Part shown: positions 51,975 to 60,042 of the stretch, piece by piece | Layout: each line of letters opens with the position of its first letter | Position numbering within the stretch: the first letter of the stretch is position 1 | Assembly: GCA_004293445.1 (NCBI GenBank) | Contig: RDYP01000009.1 | Coordinates: 48,096-112,095, forward strand | Reading direction: 5' to 3' | Source of the DNA: Verrucomicrobiota bacterium | GTDB lineage: Bacteria; Verrucomicrobiota; Verrucomicrobiia; Verrucomicrobiales; Akkermansiaceae | Length of the DNA: 64,000 bases | Notes under the pieces: model-generated | The model's database searches: none | The model's input: the letters and a program-made list of their open reading frames with translations, nothing else | Told to the model about the DNA's origin: nothing | Made by a program: the position numbers and the translations under genes

Positions 51975-52937
51975 GTGAAGGTTCCGCCAAGGTATCCGCT
52001 GATTTTCAATCCGAAGGCGCGAAGTCAGAAGGGACGCCGGGCGCTCCGCTTCATCATGGATCACGCTACGAGGTTTGCGCTTTATGCGACCAACAGCGTG
52101 GAGGAGGCGAGGGGCCAGGCGGCGATGTTCGCGCGGGCGGGGGAGCCGGTGGTGATTGCGGCGGGTGGGGATGGTACTTTGAATGCGGTGGTGCAAGGTC
52201 TGGCGGGTTCTGAAACGGCACTCGGCGTGCTTCCCGCGGGGACGATGAATGTGTTTGCGCGGGAGCTTGGAATTCCCTTCGACAACTTGCGTCGTGCCTT
52301 CGAAGTGATCGATGCCGGTCGGGTTCAGGAGATCGACTTGTTTGGTGCCAACGGGGTGCCCTTCGTGCAGATGGCGGGGGTGGGGTTTGATGCGATGGTG
52401 ATCGAGGAAACGACCTGGGAGAGTAAGAAGATGCTGGGGCCGCTGGCCTATCTTTTAGCGGCGGTGAAAGTGCTGGGTGAGGATCCGCCGCGGATGGAAG
52501 TGATTTGCGACGATGGTCGGCGCGAGGAGGGAGTGGCGGTGCTGGTGGGCAACGGTTCTTTGTATGGTGGGCAGTTCAAGTTGTTCGCCAAGGCGGACAA
52601 TGCGGACAGCATGCTGGACGTCTTGGTTTTCAAGGAAGCGGGTTATCGTTTGGTGTTGGACTCCCTGCGGGGGCTGGCCTTGGGGGGCTTGGAGGAGGGT
52701 GGGGCGACCGTCGGTTATCTGCAGGCGGGCGGCTTGCGGGTGGTGGCGGATCGAGAGGTACCGGTGCAGGTTGACGGTGAGCTGATGGGGCGGGCGCGCG
52801 AGGTGGTGTTCGGGGCACTTGAACCGGGACGCTTGCGGGTGCTGGCACCGGAAGAGCCGATTGGCGGGCGCTTTGCGGAAGCGATCAAGGCGCTGGTGCC
52901 TTGGTCGAAGCGGAAACCGATGGAGTCGCGGGCGTGA
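51975..52937 (+). CDS. diacylglycerol/lipid kinase family protein
   Basis: Cytoplasmic or membrane-associated lipid kinase of 320 residues, of the DagK/YegS type. IFNPKARSQKGRR at the N-terminus and the ATP-site AAGGDGTLNAVVQGL are diagnostic, with LGVLPAGTMNVFARELG after it. The C-terminal beta domain includes VGNGSLYGGQFKLFAKA and VPVQVDGELMG. It starts with GTG at 51975. The substrate lipid is not identifiable. Its stop overlaps a possible GTG start of the next gene. Confidence 0.88.
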   Translation: MKVPPRYPLIFNPKARSQKGRRALRFIMDHATRFALYATNSVEEARGQAAMFARAGEPVVIAAGGDGTLNAVVQGLAGSETALGVLPAGTMNVFARELGIPFDNLRRAFEVIDAGRVQEIDLFGANGVPFVQMAGVGFDAMVIEETTWESKKMLGPLAYLLAAVKVLGEDPPRMEVICDDGRREEGVAVLVGNGSLYGGQFKLFAKADNADSMLDVLVFKEAGYRLVLDSLRGLALGGLEEGGATVGYLQAGGLRVVADREVPVQVDGELMGRAREVVFGALEPGRLRVLAPEEPIGGRFAEAIKALVPWSKRKPMESRA

Positions 52938-52951
52938 GGCGGGGTGGGAAA

Positions 52952-53614
52952 ATGCGGGGTTGGCGGCAATGGCTGAAGCGTTCGCTGGTGGTCGGGCTGG
53001 GCCTTTTCGCGGCGGGGATCGCGTTCATTGCGTGGGCCAATTTCGCAGCGACCCGTGTCGGTCGTGGGTGTTTGTTTGATGATCCGAGTGAGGTGCCTGG
53101 TGGCGGGATCGGGCTGGTATTTGGCTGTGACCCCTGGGTGCAGGGGCGGGAGAATCTTTACTTCCGGTATCGGATCGATGCTGCGGAGGCCTTGTGGAAG
53201 GCGGGCAAGCTGCGTGGCCTGATTGTGTCCGGGGACAATCGGAGTCGTCATTACAACGAACCGGACAAGATGCGTCGTGCCTTGGTGGCGCGCGGTGTGC
53301 CGGCCGATCGGATCGTGTGCGACTACGCAGGACTGCGCACTTTGGATTCGGTGGTGAGGGCGAAGGAGATCTTCGGGGTGGAGCGGATCACCTTCATTTC
53401 GCAGCGTTTTCAGAATGAGCGCGCGGCGTTTCTGGCGCGGGCGAGTGGCATGGAAAGCGCCGGTTTCAATGCTCGCGATGTGGCGGGGCAGGGTGGCTTC
53501 AAGACCAAGCTGCGGGAGATTGGAGCTCGGGTGAAGATGTGGTTGGACGTCCACGTCCTAGCAACCCGGCCCCGTCATCTGGGTGAGCGGATCGAGCTGC
53601 CGGACTGGAAGTGA
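52952..53614 (+). CDS. SanA/YdcF-like DUF218 membrane protein
   Basis: Envelope protein of 220 residues with one N-terminal membrane helix (SLVVGLGLFAAGIAFIAWANFAA) and a periplasmic DUF218 domain. IGLVFGCDPWVQGRENLYFRYRIDAA, GLIVSGDNRSRHYNEP, YAGLRTLDSVVRAKEIFG and ITFISQRFQNERAAFLA are the SanA signature blocks. SanA is linked to outer-envelope barrier function and vancomycin exclusion in enterobacteria. The ATG at 52952 follows a GGTGGG ribosome-binding-like sequence; a GTG at 52934 overlaps the previous stop and is an alternative. Confidence 0.88.
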   Translation: MRGWRQWLKRSLVVGLGLFAAGIAFIAWANFAATRVGRGCLFDDPSEVPGGGIGLVFGCDPWVQGRENLYFRYRIDAAEALWKAGKLRGLIVSGDNRSRHYNEPDKMRRALVARGVPADRIVCDYAGLRTLDSVVRAKEIFGVERITFISQRFQNERAAFLARASGMESAGFNARDVAGQGGFKTKLREIGARVKMWLDVHVLATRPRHLGERIELPDWK

Positions 53615-53636
53615 GGTGGGTGGCTGGCTCGTTTTG

Positions 53637-54107
53637 TTACGCGCCCTTGTCCGTTTGCGAATGGATCGCGCTGAGCCATCGGAAGAGCAGCAGTGAGCGG
53701 GCGGTCCAGAGGAGGGTGCGGAGCCAGTTGCTGGCGATGAGTTCTCGGATCAGGGGTTCCGAGCGTGCGGTCGCGAGTTCCTCGTGGAGGGGAACTTGCC
53801 ACAGAACGGTGCAGAGCCAGATGCCGAGAAGGAGAAGGGCATTGGCGACGAGGAGAGGAAGGTGCTTGTCCTTGCGGAGCTGCCATGAAGCGGCGATGGC
53901 AAGCGCGAGTTCCGCAAGCATGAGGGGGCCGACCAGCAGGCTGATACCCTCGGTGTGGGCTTGGTGGTAGGCCGGGAATTCGTTTGCGCCGACTCGTAGG
54001 AACTGGGGGTAGGTGAGAAGCTGGACTTGCCAGATCACACCGCTCATCGCGGCGGTGGCGAAGGCGTGGGTGAGCAGCAACTGCCGGGGAGCGGGGATTT
54101 TCATCAT
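53637..54107 (-). CDS. small four-helix membrane protein
   Basis: Unrecognised inner-membrane protein of 156 residues. Four hydrophobic segments are visible (AFATAAMSGVIWQVQLLTYPQ; GPLMLAELALAIAAS; PLLVANALLLLGIWLCTVLW; WTARSLLLFRW). The start ATG at 54107 overlaps the stop of the FAD oxidoreductase (ATGA), and the long upstream frame is its shadow. The pairing suggests a joint task at the membrane with that enzyme, but nothing more specific can be said. Confidence 0.75.
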   Translation of the reverse strand: MMKIPAPRQLLLTHAFATAAMSGVIWQVQLLTYPQFLRVGANEFPAYHQAHTEGISLLVGPLMLAELALAIAASWQLRKDKHLPLLVANALLLLGIWLCTVLWQVPLHEELATARSEPLIRELIASNWLRTLLWTARSLLLFRWLSAIHSQTDKGA

Positions 54108-55327
54108 CTTCCCAGCAAGTGGTCTGCGGCTCGCAGGCCGGAGTGGATCGCGCCTTCGATGGATGCGGTGGCGAGATGGTCCCCGCAGACGAGGATGCCG
54201 TCTCTTTCCCGGAAGCCGGGTGCTGGGATGTTCGACGGTGCTTGTTCCGGAAGAGCGTATGGGATCCGGTCGGTGCGCAGGTGCCGCCACGAGTGGACTT
54301 CGGGTCCGAACCAAGTGGCGAGTTCCCCTCGCACGCGGGTTTCGAGATTCTGTTCGTCGGCGGTGCCCAGAACGGTGGCGAAGATCAGCGATTGTCCCGG
54401 GGGGGCGTAGTTCGGTGCCACGTCGGATGGTACGCAGAGATTGTTGACGAGGCCGCGACCGCTGCCGTCGAGGGCGATGATGGCCTCCCGCAGGGGAGAT
54501 CGATCTGCGGCGAAGTGGATTCCGGTGACCCCGCGCCAAGAGAGTGGGCTGCTATCGGACGCGGGCAGCAAGAGGGCGGCGGTGTTGGCGTCGGTGGCAA
54601 TGACCACGGCGTCGCCCGCTAGTCGTTCGCCGGATGCCAGGGTGACTCCGCGCGGATGGGCCTCGACGACGCGGGTGCCGCAGCGGATCGATTCCGCGGG
54701 AAGCTTTGCCGCGAGTTGGCGAGGGATTTCGCCCATACCTCGGGCGGGTAGGGTGGCGCTGCCGCGGGAGAACATGCGGAAAGTGAACTCGAACATCCGG
54801 CTGGAAGTGCGGAGGTCGCGTTCGAGGAAAATGCCGCCGTAGAAGGAGCGGAAAAAGACATCGATCATGCGCGGCGAAAAGCCGGCCTGTGCGAGGTAGT
54901 CTGCGGTGGAAAGATCGGTGTGCTGGGCAGGTGACGAGCTGCGGCCGAGTCGCCATTTCAGGGCTGCGACCCGGAGTTTATCGCCGAGCGTGCCGATGGG
55001 TGCGAGGGCGCTGCCGATGAGGTGGCGCGGTTCGCGGAAGACATCCATCACCCGGTGGAAGCGATCGTCGAGGTGGACGAGGGCTCCGGGTTTGAAAGGG
55101 CGGAGATCGAGGGCGGGCAGATCCAGCAGGGCCCCGGCTTGCGGGTAGGCGTCGAGGAAGACCTGAAAGCCGCGATCGAGTAAAAAGCCGTCGAGGGCAT
55201 CGGTCCGCACCCGTCCGCCGACGGCATCGGAGGCTTCGAGAATTTGTGAGCGTCGGCCCGCCTCCTGAAGTCGCAGTGCGCAGGCGAGTCCTGCGAGTCC
55301 GCCTCCGATGATGAGGATTGGATCCAC
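54104..55327 (-). CDS. FAD-dependent amine-oxidase-like oxidoreductase
   Basis: Flavoprotein of 407 residues. The dinucleotide fold ILIIGGGLAGLACALRLQEAG is at the N-terminus, followed by GGRVRTDALDGFLLDRG, which is the amine oxidase/phytoene-desaturase/protoporphyrinogen-oxidase pattern. The C-terminal FAD motif appears as ILVCGDHLATASIEGAIHSGLRAA. The substrate is unknown. It begins 3 bases after the ffh stop and is coupled (ATGA) to the small membrane protein, so all three are probably one operon. Confidence 0.88.
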   Translation of the reverse strand: MDPILIIGGGLAGLACALRLQEAGRRSQILEASDAVGGRVRTDALDGFLLDRGFQVFLDAYPQAGALLDLPALDLRPFKPGALVHLDDRFHRVMDVFREPRHLIGSALAPIGTLGDKLRVAALKWRLGRSSSPAQHTDLSTADYLAQAGFSPRMIDVFFRSFYGGIFLERDLRTSSRMFEFTFRMFSRGSATLPARGMGEIPRQLAAKLPAESIRCGTRVVEAHPRGVTLASGERLAGDAVVIATDANTAALLLPASDSSPLSWRGVTGIHFAADRSPLREAIIALDGSGRGLVNNLCVPSDVAPNYAPPGQSLIFATVLGTADEQNLETRVRGELATWFGPEVHSWRHLRTDRIPYALPEQAPSNIPAPGFRERDGILVCGDHLATASIEGAIHSGLRAADHLLGR

Positions 55328-55330
55328 GGT

Positions 55331-56743
55331 TCAGAAGGGGAACTTGCCCTTGAAGCCTTTCATGATGTCGCCGAGTCCGCCCATGCCACCGCCCGGGCCA
55401 CCGAGTCCGCCCATGCCGGGCATACCGCCCATTTGCTTCATCATGCCTCTCATTTTGTTGGGCGATCGCATCATCTTGCGCATTTCGCCGAACTGTTTGA
55501 GCAGTTGATTGACCTCGACGAGTTTGGTGCCGGAGCCTTTGGCGATGCGGTCGCGGCGGGAGGCTTTGATGATTTCGGGGCGTCGTCGCTCGTCCGGAGT
55601 CATGGAAAGGACGATGGCTTCGGTGCGTTTCAGCCGTTTAGGATCGAAAGCGGCGTCGGGGAGTTGCTTTTTGATTTTGTTGAAACCGGGCATCAGGCTC
55701 AGGAGGCCTTTCATATCGCCGAGCTTCTGGATCATCTTCATTTGGTCGAGGAAGTCGTAGAAGTCGAACTTGCCCTCGGCCATCCGTTGGATGGACTTCA
55801 TGGCGTCCTTTTCGTCGATCTTCGACGCGACTTGTTCGACCATGCCGACGATGTCGCCCATGCCGAGGATGCGATCGGCCATGCGGCCGGGGTGGAACTC
55901 GAAGAGTTGGTCGAGCTTCTCGCCTTCACCGGCGTATTTGATCGGCTTGCCGGTGACCGCGCGCATCGACAGGGCGGCGCCGCCGCGGGCGTCGCCGTCG
56001 AGCTTGGTGAGGATGATGCCGGTGATGCCGACGGCCTCGTCGAAGTGTTTTGCAACCGAGACGGCCTGCTGGCCGGTGGCGGAGTCGGCGACGAGGAGGG
56101 TTTCGCGCGGCTGGACGAAGCTGTGGAGTCGCTTGAGTTCCTCGACAAGCCGCTCGTCGATTTCCTGGCGGCCGGCGGTGTCGAAGATGATGACATCGTG
56201 CGCCTGTCCTTCGGCCCACGCGAGGGCGTCGCGGGCGACTTTGACGAGGTCTTTTTCGGTGGTTTCGGGCGTGTAGATCGGCACCTCGATTTGCCGGGCG
56301 AGGGTGGCGAGTTGGTCGATGGCCGCGGGCCGGTAGAGATCGATCGCGACTAGCAGGGGCTTGCGGCCTTCGCGCTTGAGTCGAAGGGCGAGCTTGCCGG
56401 CGGTGGTGGTTTTTCCGGCACCGTTGAGACCGCAAAGAAGAATGCGGCAAGGTGCGGTGAGGTCGAGTGCGACCTGGTCGCCGCCGAGGAGTTCTGCGAG
56501 TTCGTCGTGGAAGACTTTGACGATTTGTTCGCCGGGTTTGATCGACTTCAGGACGTCGAGGCCCATGGCCTTTTCCTTGACGTGGGCGATGAATTCCTTG
56601 GCGACGCTGAATTCGACATCGGCTTCGAGCAGGGCGAGGCGGACGTCTCGAAGGGCGTCGGCGATATTTGACTCGGAGATCTTTCCAACGCCGCGGAGGT
56701 TGCGGAAGGTCTTGTCGAGGGAGTCGGAGAGGGAAGAAAACAT
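55331..56743 (-). CDS. ffh: signal recognition particle protein Ffh
   Basis: GTPase of 470 residues that binds signal peptides and 4.5S RNA. N domain from MFSSLSDSLDKTFRNLRG. The G domain has GLNGAGKTTTAGKLA, the DLYRPAAIDQL insertion, DTAGRQEIDE, TKLDGDARGGAALS and a Gly-rich GEGEKLDQLFEF. The M domain is Met-rich with MTPDERRRPEII and SGTKLVEVNQLLKQF, ending in a Gly/Met tail (GGMGGLGDIMKGF). The ATG at 56743 is standard; upstream in-frame codons are a shadow. Confidence 0.97.
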   Translation of the reverse strand: MFSSLSDSLDKTFRNLRGVGKISESNIADALRDVRLALLEADVEFSVAKEFIAHVKEKAMGLDVLKSIKPGEQIVKVFHDELAELLGGDQVALDLTAPCRILLCGLNGAGKTTTAGKLALRLKREGRKPLLVAIDLYRPAAIDQLATLARQIEVPIYTPETTEKDLVKVARDALAWAEGQAHDVIIFDTAGRQEIDERLVEELKRLHSFVQPRETLLVADSATGQQAVSVAKHFDEAVGITGIILTKLDGDARGGAALSMRAVTGKPIKYAGEGEKLDQLFEFHPGRMADRILGMGDIVGMVEQVASKIDEKDAMKSIQRMAEGKFDFYDFLDQMKMIQKLGDMKGLLSLMPGFNKIKKQLPDAAFDPKRLKRTEAIVLSMTPDERRRPEIIKASRRDRIAKGSGTKLVEVNQLLKQFGEMRKMMRSPNKMRGMMKQMGGMPGMGGLGGPGGGMGGLGDIMKGFKGKFPF

Positions 56744-56798
56744 GGTTTGAAAAGCGGAAAAGCTGGAGGGGGTGCCTTGATTGGAAGCGGGAGCGATC

Positions 56799-57950
56799 TT
56801 AGTTGGGGCTCTCCTCTTTGGGGAGGTAGGCCGCTTCCGGATCGATACGGAAGGACCAGCGGAGGGGGATTTCGGATGGCTTGCCCTCCTTGTCCAGCCA
56901 GGACACGGACACCTGGCAGGCGGGGCTGCGGAGGCGTCGGTTGACTTGCCAGGAGAAGGACTTGGTGGCTTCGTCAAAGGCCGCGGGAACTTCGCCGAAG
57001 CCGCTGACTTTCATCACCAGAGTTGTGGGGTCGAGTTCGGGGACTTGCGCGAGGTCGGCCGAAATCAGGGGCAGACGCGACTCGATGATTGAGCCGGGTT
57101 CGGGCGCTACGGGGAAGGGGGTGCTTTGCGGGGCGGGTGGGGCTTCGGGCAACACGGGGCCGGCGAGGTCGTTGAAGCCGGTTGCGAGATCGAAGATGCG
57201 GTCGTGGGTGCCAAGAATGATGTAGCGTGGCAGGGCGTGGTCGTCGTGGGATCGGCGGACCTTTCCGGGGAGGACGGTGAAGAGGTGTTGGTAGCCGAAC
57301 TCTGCGGCGATGGGGAACATTTCCGCTGTGTGGAAGCCGCCGGGGTAGGCGTAGGTCGAGATCCGGTTGCCGAACTTCGCCTCGAGGAAGCGCTTCGACT
57401 CGCCGAATTCCGTGCGGAGCAAGAGATCGTATGCTTCAGGGCCCTTGCGTTGGCTTGCCTTCACGGTGGCGGGGTAGGGATGGCTGACCGAATGGCTGCC
57501 GAGCGTGGCACCGTGGCGGGTCATTTCCTCGATCATCGCGGTGGTGAGAGCCTTGCCGCCGCCGTTGACGTAATTTTTGTAGAGGAAGAGGGTGAAGGGG
57601 AATTCGAGCTCCTTCAGGACCGGGAAGGCGTCGGTGTAAACGGCCTTCCAGCCGTCATCGATGGTGATGACGATGCTCTTGTCGGCGACCTCCTTTTCCC
57701 CGCGTTTCCAAGCCTGGAAGTCGGACATCGGGATGACGGGCAGGCCGGCATTTTTGATGGCCTCCATTTGTTTGCGGAACTTGGAGGTGCGGATGAGCAT
57801 CTCGGTCTCCGGGAGCGTTTCGGAGAAATCGTGATAGCCGAGGACGGAGACCCGCACGCCATCGTCGGGCAGGCCGGCAGGTGGGGCCGGGGCGGGCGCT
57901 TCCTCCGCATGCAGCGGGATCAGCAGGGCGAGCAAGAGAAGGCGCTTCAT
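56799..57950 (-). CDS. secreted polysaccharide deacetylase family protein
   Basis: Exported NodB-fold hydrolase of 383 residues with signal peptide MKRLLLLALLIPLHAEEA. The metal/catalytic motifs are ITIDDGWKAV (first Asp pair) and LGSHSVSHPY (HxxxH); AYPGGFHT follows. VSVLGYHDF at the domain start is typical of peptidoglycan or polysaccharide deacetylases. A C-terminal ~110-residue beta-rich extension (VPELDPTTLVMKVSGFGEVP...) is additional and may bind the wall. It lies between plsX and ffh in the same direction. Confidence 0.87.
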   Translation of the reverse strand: MKRLLLLALLIPLHAEEAPAPAPPAGLPDDGVRVSVLGYHDFSETLPETEMLIRTSKFRKQMEAIKNAGLPVIPMSDFQAWKRGEKEVADKSIVITIDDGWKAVYTDAFPVLKELEFPFTLFLYKNYVNGGGKALTTAMIEEMTRHGATLGSHSVSHPYPATVKASQRKGPEAYDLLLRTEFGESKRFLEAKFGNRISTYAYPGGFHTAEMFPIAAEFGYQHLFTVLPGKVRRSHDDHALPRYIILGTHDRIFDLATGFNDLAGPVLPEAPPAPQSTPFPVAPEPGSIIESRLPLISADLAQVPELDPTTLVMKVSGFGEVPAAFDEATKSFSWQVNRRLRSPACQVSVSWLDKEGKPSEIPLRWSFRIDPEAAYLPKEESPN

Positions 57951-58033
57951 GGAGGCGGCGGAAATGTAGCCGCCCGCGTGCCGGGTGAAAGCGGGAAGAT
58001 TTTGCGTCCCTGCCTCCGCCCCGGTGCGTTTGT

Positions 58034-59059
58034 TCAGGAGCCGACCTGTTGCAGGGTTTCGCGGATGTGGGGGTTGACCCCGTGTTCCACGGTTTCCATG
58101 CCGACGCGGATCGCGTTGCGGACGGCGACGGCGGTCGAGCCGCCGTGGGCGATGATAACCACGCCATTGACGCCGAGCAGGGGGCTGCCGCCGTAGGATT
58201 CGGCGTTGGCGCGTTCCTTGACGGCGAGGAAGGCTCCCTTGGCGATTTTGGCGCCGATCATGCGGACCTTGGTCGCGGTGAGCTCCTTCTTGAGCCACTT
58301 GAACATCGCCTTGGCGGTCGCTTCGCAGGACTTGAGGACCACGTTCCCGGTGAATCCGTCGCAGAGGACGACGTCGAGCGGGGTTTCGAAGAGGTCGTGT
58401 CCTTCGACATTGCCGACGAAGTCGAAGGGGGCTTTGCCGGAGTCGGCGAAGGCCTTGACGAGGGCGAAGGTCTCTTTGGTGAAAGCGGTGCCTTTTTCGT
58501 CTTCCTCGCCGTTGGACATCAGGCCGACCTTGGGGTGCTTGACGCCGAGTACGTGGCGGGCGAAGGCGCTGCCCATGATGGCGTAAACGAGGAGGTGTTC
58601 GGGCTTGGCTTCGGGGTTGGCCCCGGCGTCGAGCAGGTGGCAGATGCCGTGTTCGTTCGGCAGGCCGGAAGCGATACCGGCGCGATCGACACCTTCGATC
58701 AGGCGGAGCTTGATGGTGGCGGAGGCCACGGCGGCGCCGGTGTTGCCCGCGGAGACGAATGCATCCGCCTCGCCCGATTTGACGAGGTCCATGGCGACAT
58801 TGATCGACGACTGCTTCTTGCGCCGGACGGCTTTCGCGCCGGATTCCGCCATGCCGACGACCTCGGGAGCATGGATGATGCCGATGCGCGGGTGCTGTTC
58901 GTCCAGCCCTTGGCGACGGCATTCCGCGCGAACCGATGCCTCATCGCCGACGAGGAAGATTTTTTCGATCGAGGGGTAGAGTTCGAGGGCTTCCTTGGCT
59001 CCACCGATATTCACGGCGGGGGCATGGTCGCCGCCCATGGCATCGAGCGCTACTTTCAT
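58034..59059 (-). CDS. plsX: phosphate acyltransferase PlsX
   Basis: Makes acyl-phosphate from acyl-ACP for phospholipid synthesis. The protein is 341 residues, standard. Diagnostic N-terminus VALDAMGGDHAP, then GAKAVRRKKQSSINVAMDLVKSG, AFVSAGNTGAAV, LSNGEEDEKGT, NVEGHDLF and DGFTGNVVLKS. It follows rpmF by 88 bases in the usual yceD-rpmF-plsX order, but fabH, which normally comes next, is replaced by the deacetylase gene. Confidence 0.97.
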   Translation of the reverse strand: MKVALDAMGGDHAPAVNIGGAKEALELYPSIEKIFLVGDEASVRAECRRQGLDEQHPRIGIIHAPEVVGMAESGAKAVRRKKQSSINVAMDLVKSGEADAFVSAGNTGAAVASATIKLRLIEGVDRAGIASGLPNEHGICHLLDAGANPEAKPEHLLVYAIMGSAFARHVLGVKHPKVGLMSNGEEDEKGTAFTKETFALVKAFADSGKAPFDFVGNVEGHDLFETPLDVVLCDGFTGNVVLKSCEATAKAMFKWLKKELTATKVRMIGAKIAKGAFLAVKERANAESYGGSPLLGVNGVVIIAHGGSTAVAVRNAIRVGMETVEHGVNPHIRETLQQVGS

Positions 59060-59147
59060 CGCGGAAATTTCGTGGGATGTGGATACAAGAAATCACCGAG
59101 CCGGGTGGACCGGCACGGCGATTTCGATGAGACGGGAGTGGGGCGCT

Positions 59148-59330
59148 TCAGAGCGCGTCCACTTCGAGCACCTTGCGGCCGGCGTAGTAGCCGCAGGACG
59201 GGCAGGCGATGTGCGAAGGCACACGGCTACCGCACTCGGAGCAGGATTTGAAAATCGGAGCGCGCCAGCGGTTGGCGCCGCGGCGCATCTTTTGCCGGCT
59301 CTTGGATTGACGGCGCTTTGGTACGGCCAT
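59148..59330 (-). CDS. rpmF: 50S ribosomal protein L32
   Basis: Ribosomal protein of 60 residues. MAVPKRRQSKSRQKMRRGANRW is the standard N-terminus; the zinc ribbon is intact as CSECG and CPSCG, so this is the Zn-binding (C+) form. The end GRKVLEVD is usual. It sits between yceD and plsX. Confidence 0.98.
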   Translation of the reverse strand: MAVPKRRQSKSRQKMRRGANRWRAPIFKSCSECGSRVPSHIACPSCGYYAGRKVLEVDAL

Positions 59331-59342
59331 GACGGTAAGAAT

Positions 59343-59846
59343 TTAGCGTTCGGAATCGAGGTTATCCAGTGCGTCGAGGGCTGACCAACGGTCATCTCCT
59401 CCCGCGCGGGGGCGGGTGTCTACCGTGTCGACGGCGGGTTTGTCCACTGCCAAATATCGAGGATCGATTTCACAGTGCATGGGAAGGTCCGCTTCGTCGC
59501 AGCGCGGGTAGTCCGGAAACTCGATCAGAATCTCTTCGCGCAAGGCTTCGGTCGCGTCGAGCGGGCCTTCCTGCTCGATCTCGACAGCGATGCTGGCGTG
59601 GTCGATGCGGATGGTCCGGACGAAGGGGTGGAGGGTGCGGACACAGGTGAATTCGAAGGGTGCCGAGAGGGTTCCGGTGAGGAGGAGTTCGGAACCAAAG
59701 CGTTGGGCGTGAAGTTCGTAGGAGAGAGGACCGACCGGGTGAGGATCGTGGCGAGGGAGGTCGAAGATTTCTGCGGGAAGTTCGTCGCGGAATACCTTGC
59801 CTTCCTCGGGCAGGGTGGGGAGGTCGATGATGAAGCGGTCGGCCAT
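59343..59846 (-). CDS. YceD/DUF177 family protein
   Basis: Cytoplasmic protein of 167 residues of the DUF177 family, members of which act in 23S rRNA maturation or accumulation and usually precede rpmF. The family motif region appears as FEFTCVRTLHPFVRTI, with one of the usual two Cys present, and the acidic DYPRCDEADLPMHCEIDPRYLA. The ATG at 59846 (MADRFIIDLP) is chosen; the longer frame upstream is not conserved. It is 12 bases upstream of rpmF. Confidence 0.85.
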   Translation of the reverse strand: MADRFIIDLPTLPEEGKVFRDELPAEIFDLPRHDPHPVGPLSYELHAQRFGSELLLTGTLSAPFEFTCVRTLHPFVRTIRIDHASIAVEIEQEGPLDATEALREEILIEFPDYPRCDEADLPMHCEIDPRYLAVDKPAVDTVDTRPRAGGDDRWSALDALDNLDSER

Positions 59847-59873
59847 GGGATCGAAAGTGGAGGTGATGGGGAT

Positions 59874-59893
59874 TTCAGCGAGCAATCGCTGAA
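59874..59893 (-). promoter_or_regulatory. leader hairpin upstream of yceD-rpmF-plsX
   Basis: A perfect 8-bp inverted repeat, TTCAGCGA-GCAA-TCGCTGAA, lies 28 bases before the yceD start within the 196-base gap. It has no T-run after it on the minus strand, so it is more likely a leader structure than a terminator. Confidence 0.45.
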
Positions 59894-60042
59894 CGGCAAC
59901 TCGAAAAGGGGATGGAATGGAGCTCGTCCGAGGGTGGGCCGCCAAGATGGCCGAGCATTGAGGGACGAAGCGGTGGCGGCATGGAGGCTTGTGACAGGTC
60001 AGTCATTGCTCCCGAGGTCGGTAGCGCTTGGTCTCGATGCTT

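Noticed and set aside
57951..58922. Long in-frame N-terminal extension of the deacetylase over plsX
   Set aside because: The extension is Arg-rich shadow of plsX; the signal peptide at 57950 marks the true start.
59069..59082. TGTGGATAC as a third DnaA box
   Set aside because: It has one mismatch, lies alone between plsX and rpmF, and is 8 kb from the pair at 51 kb.
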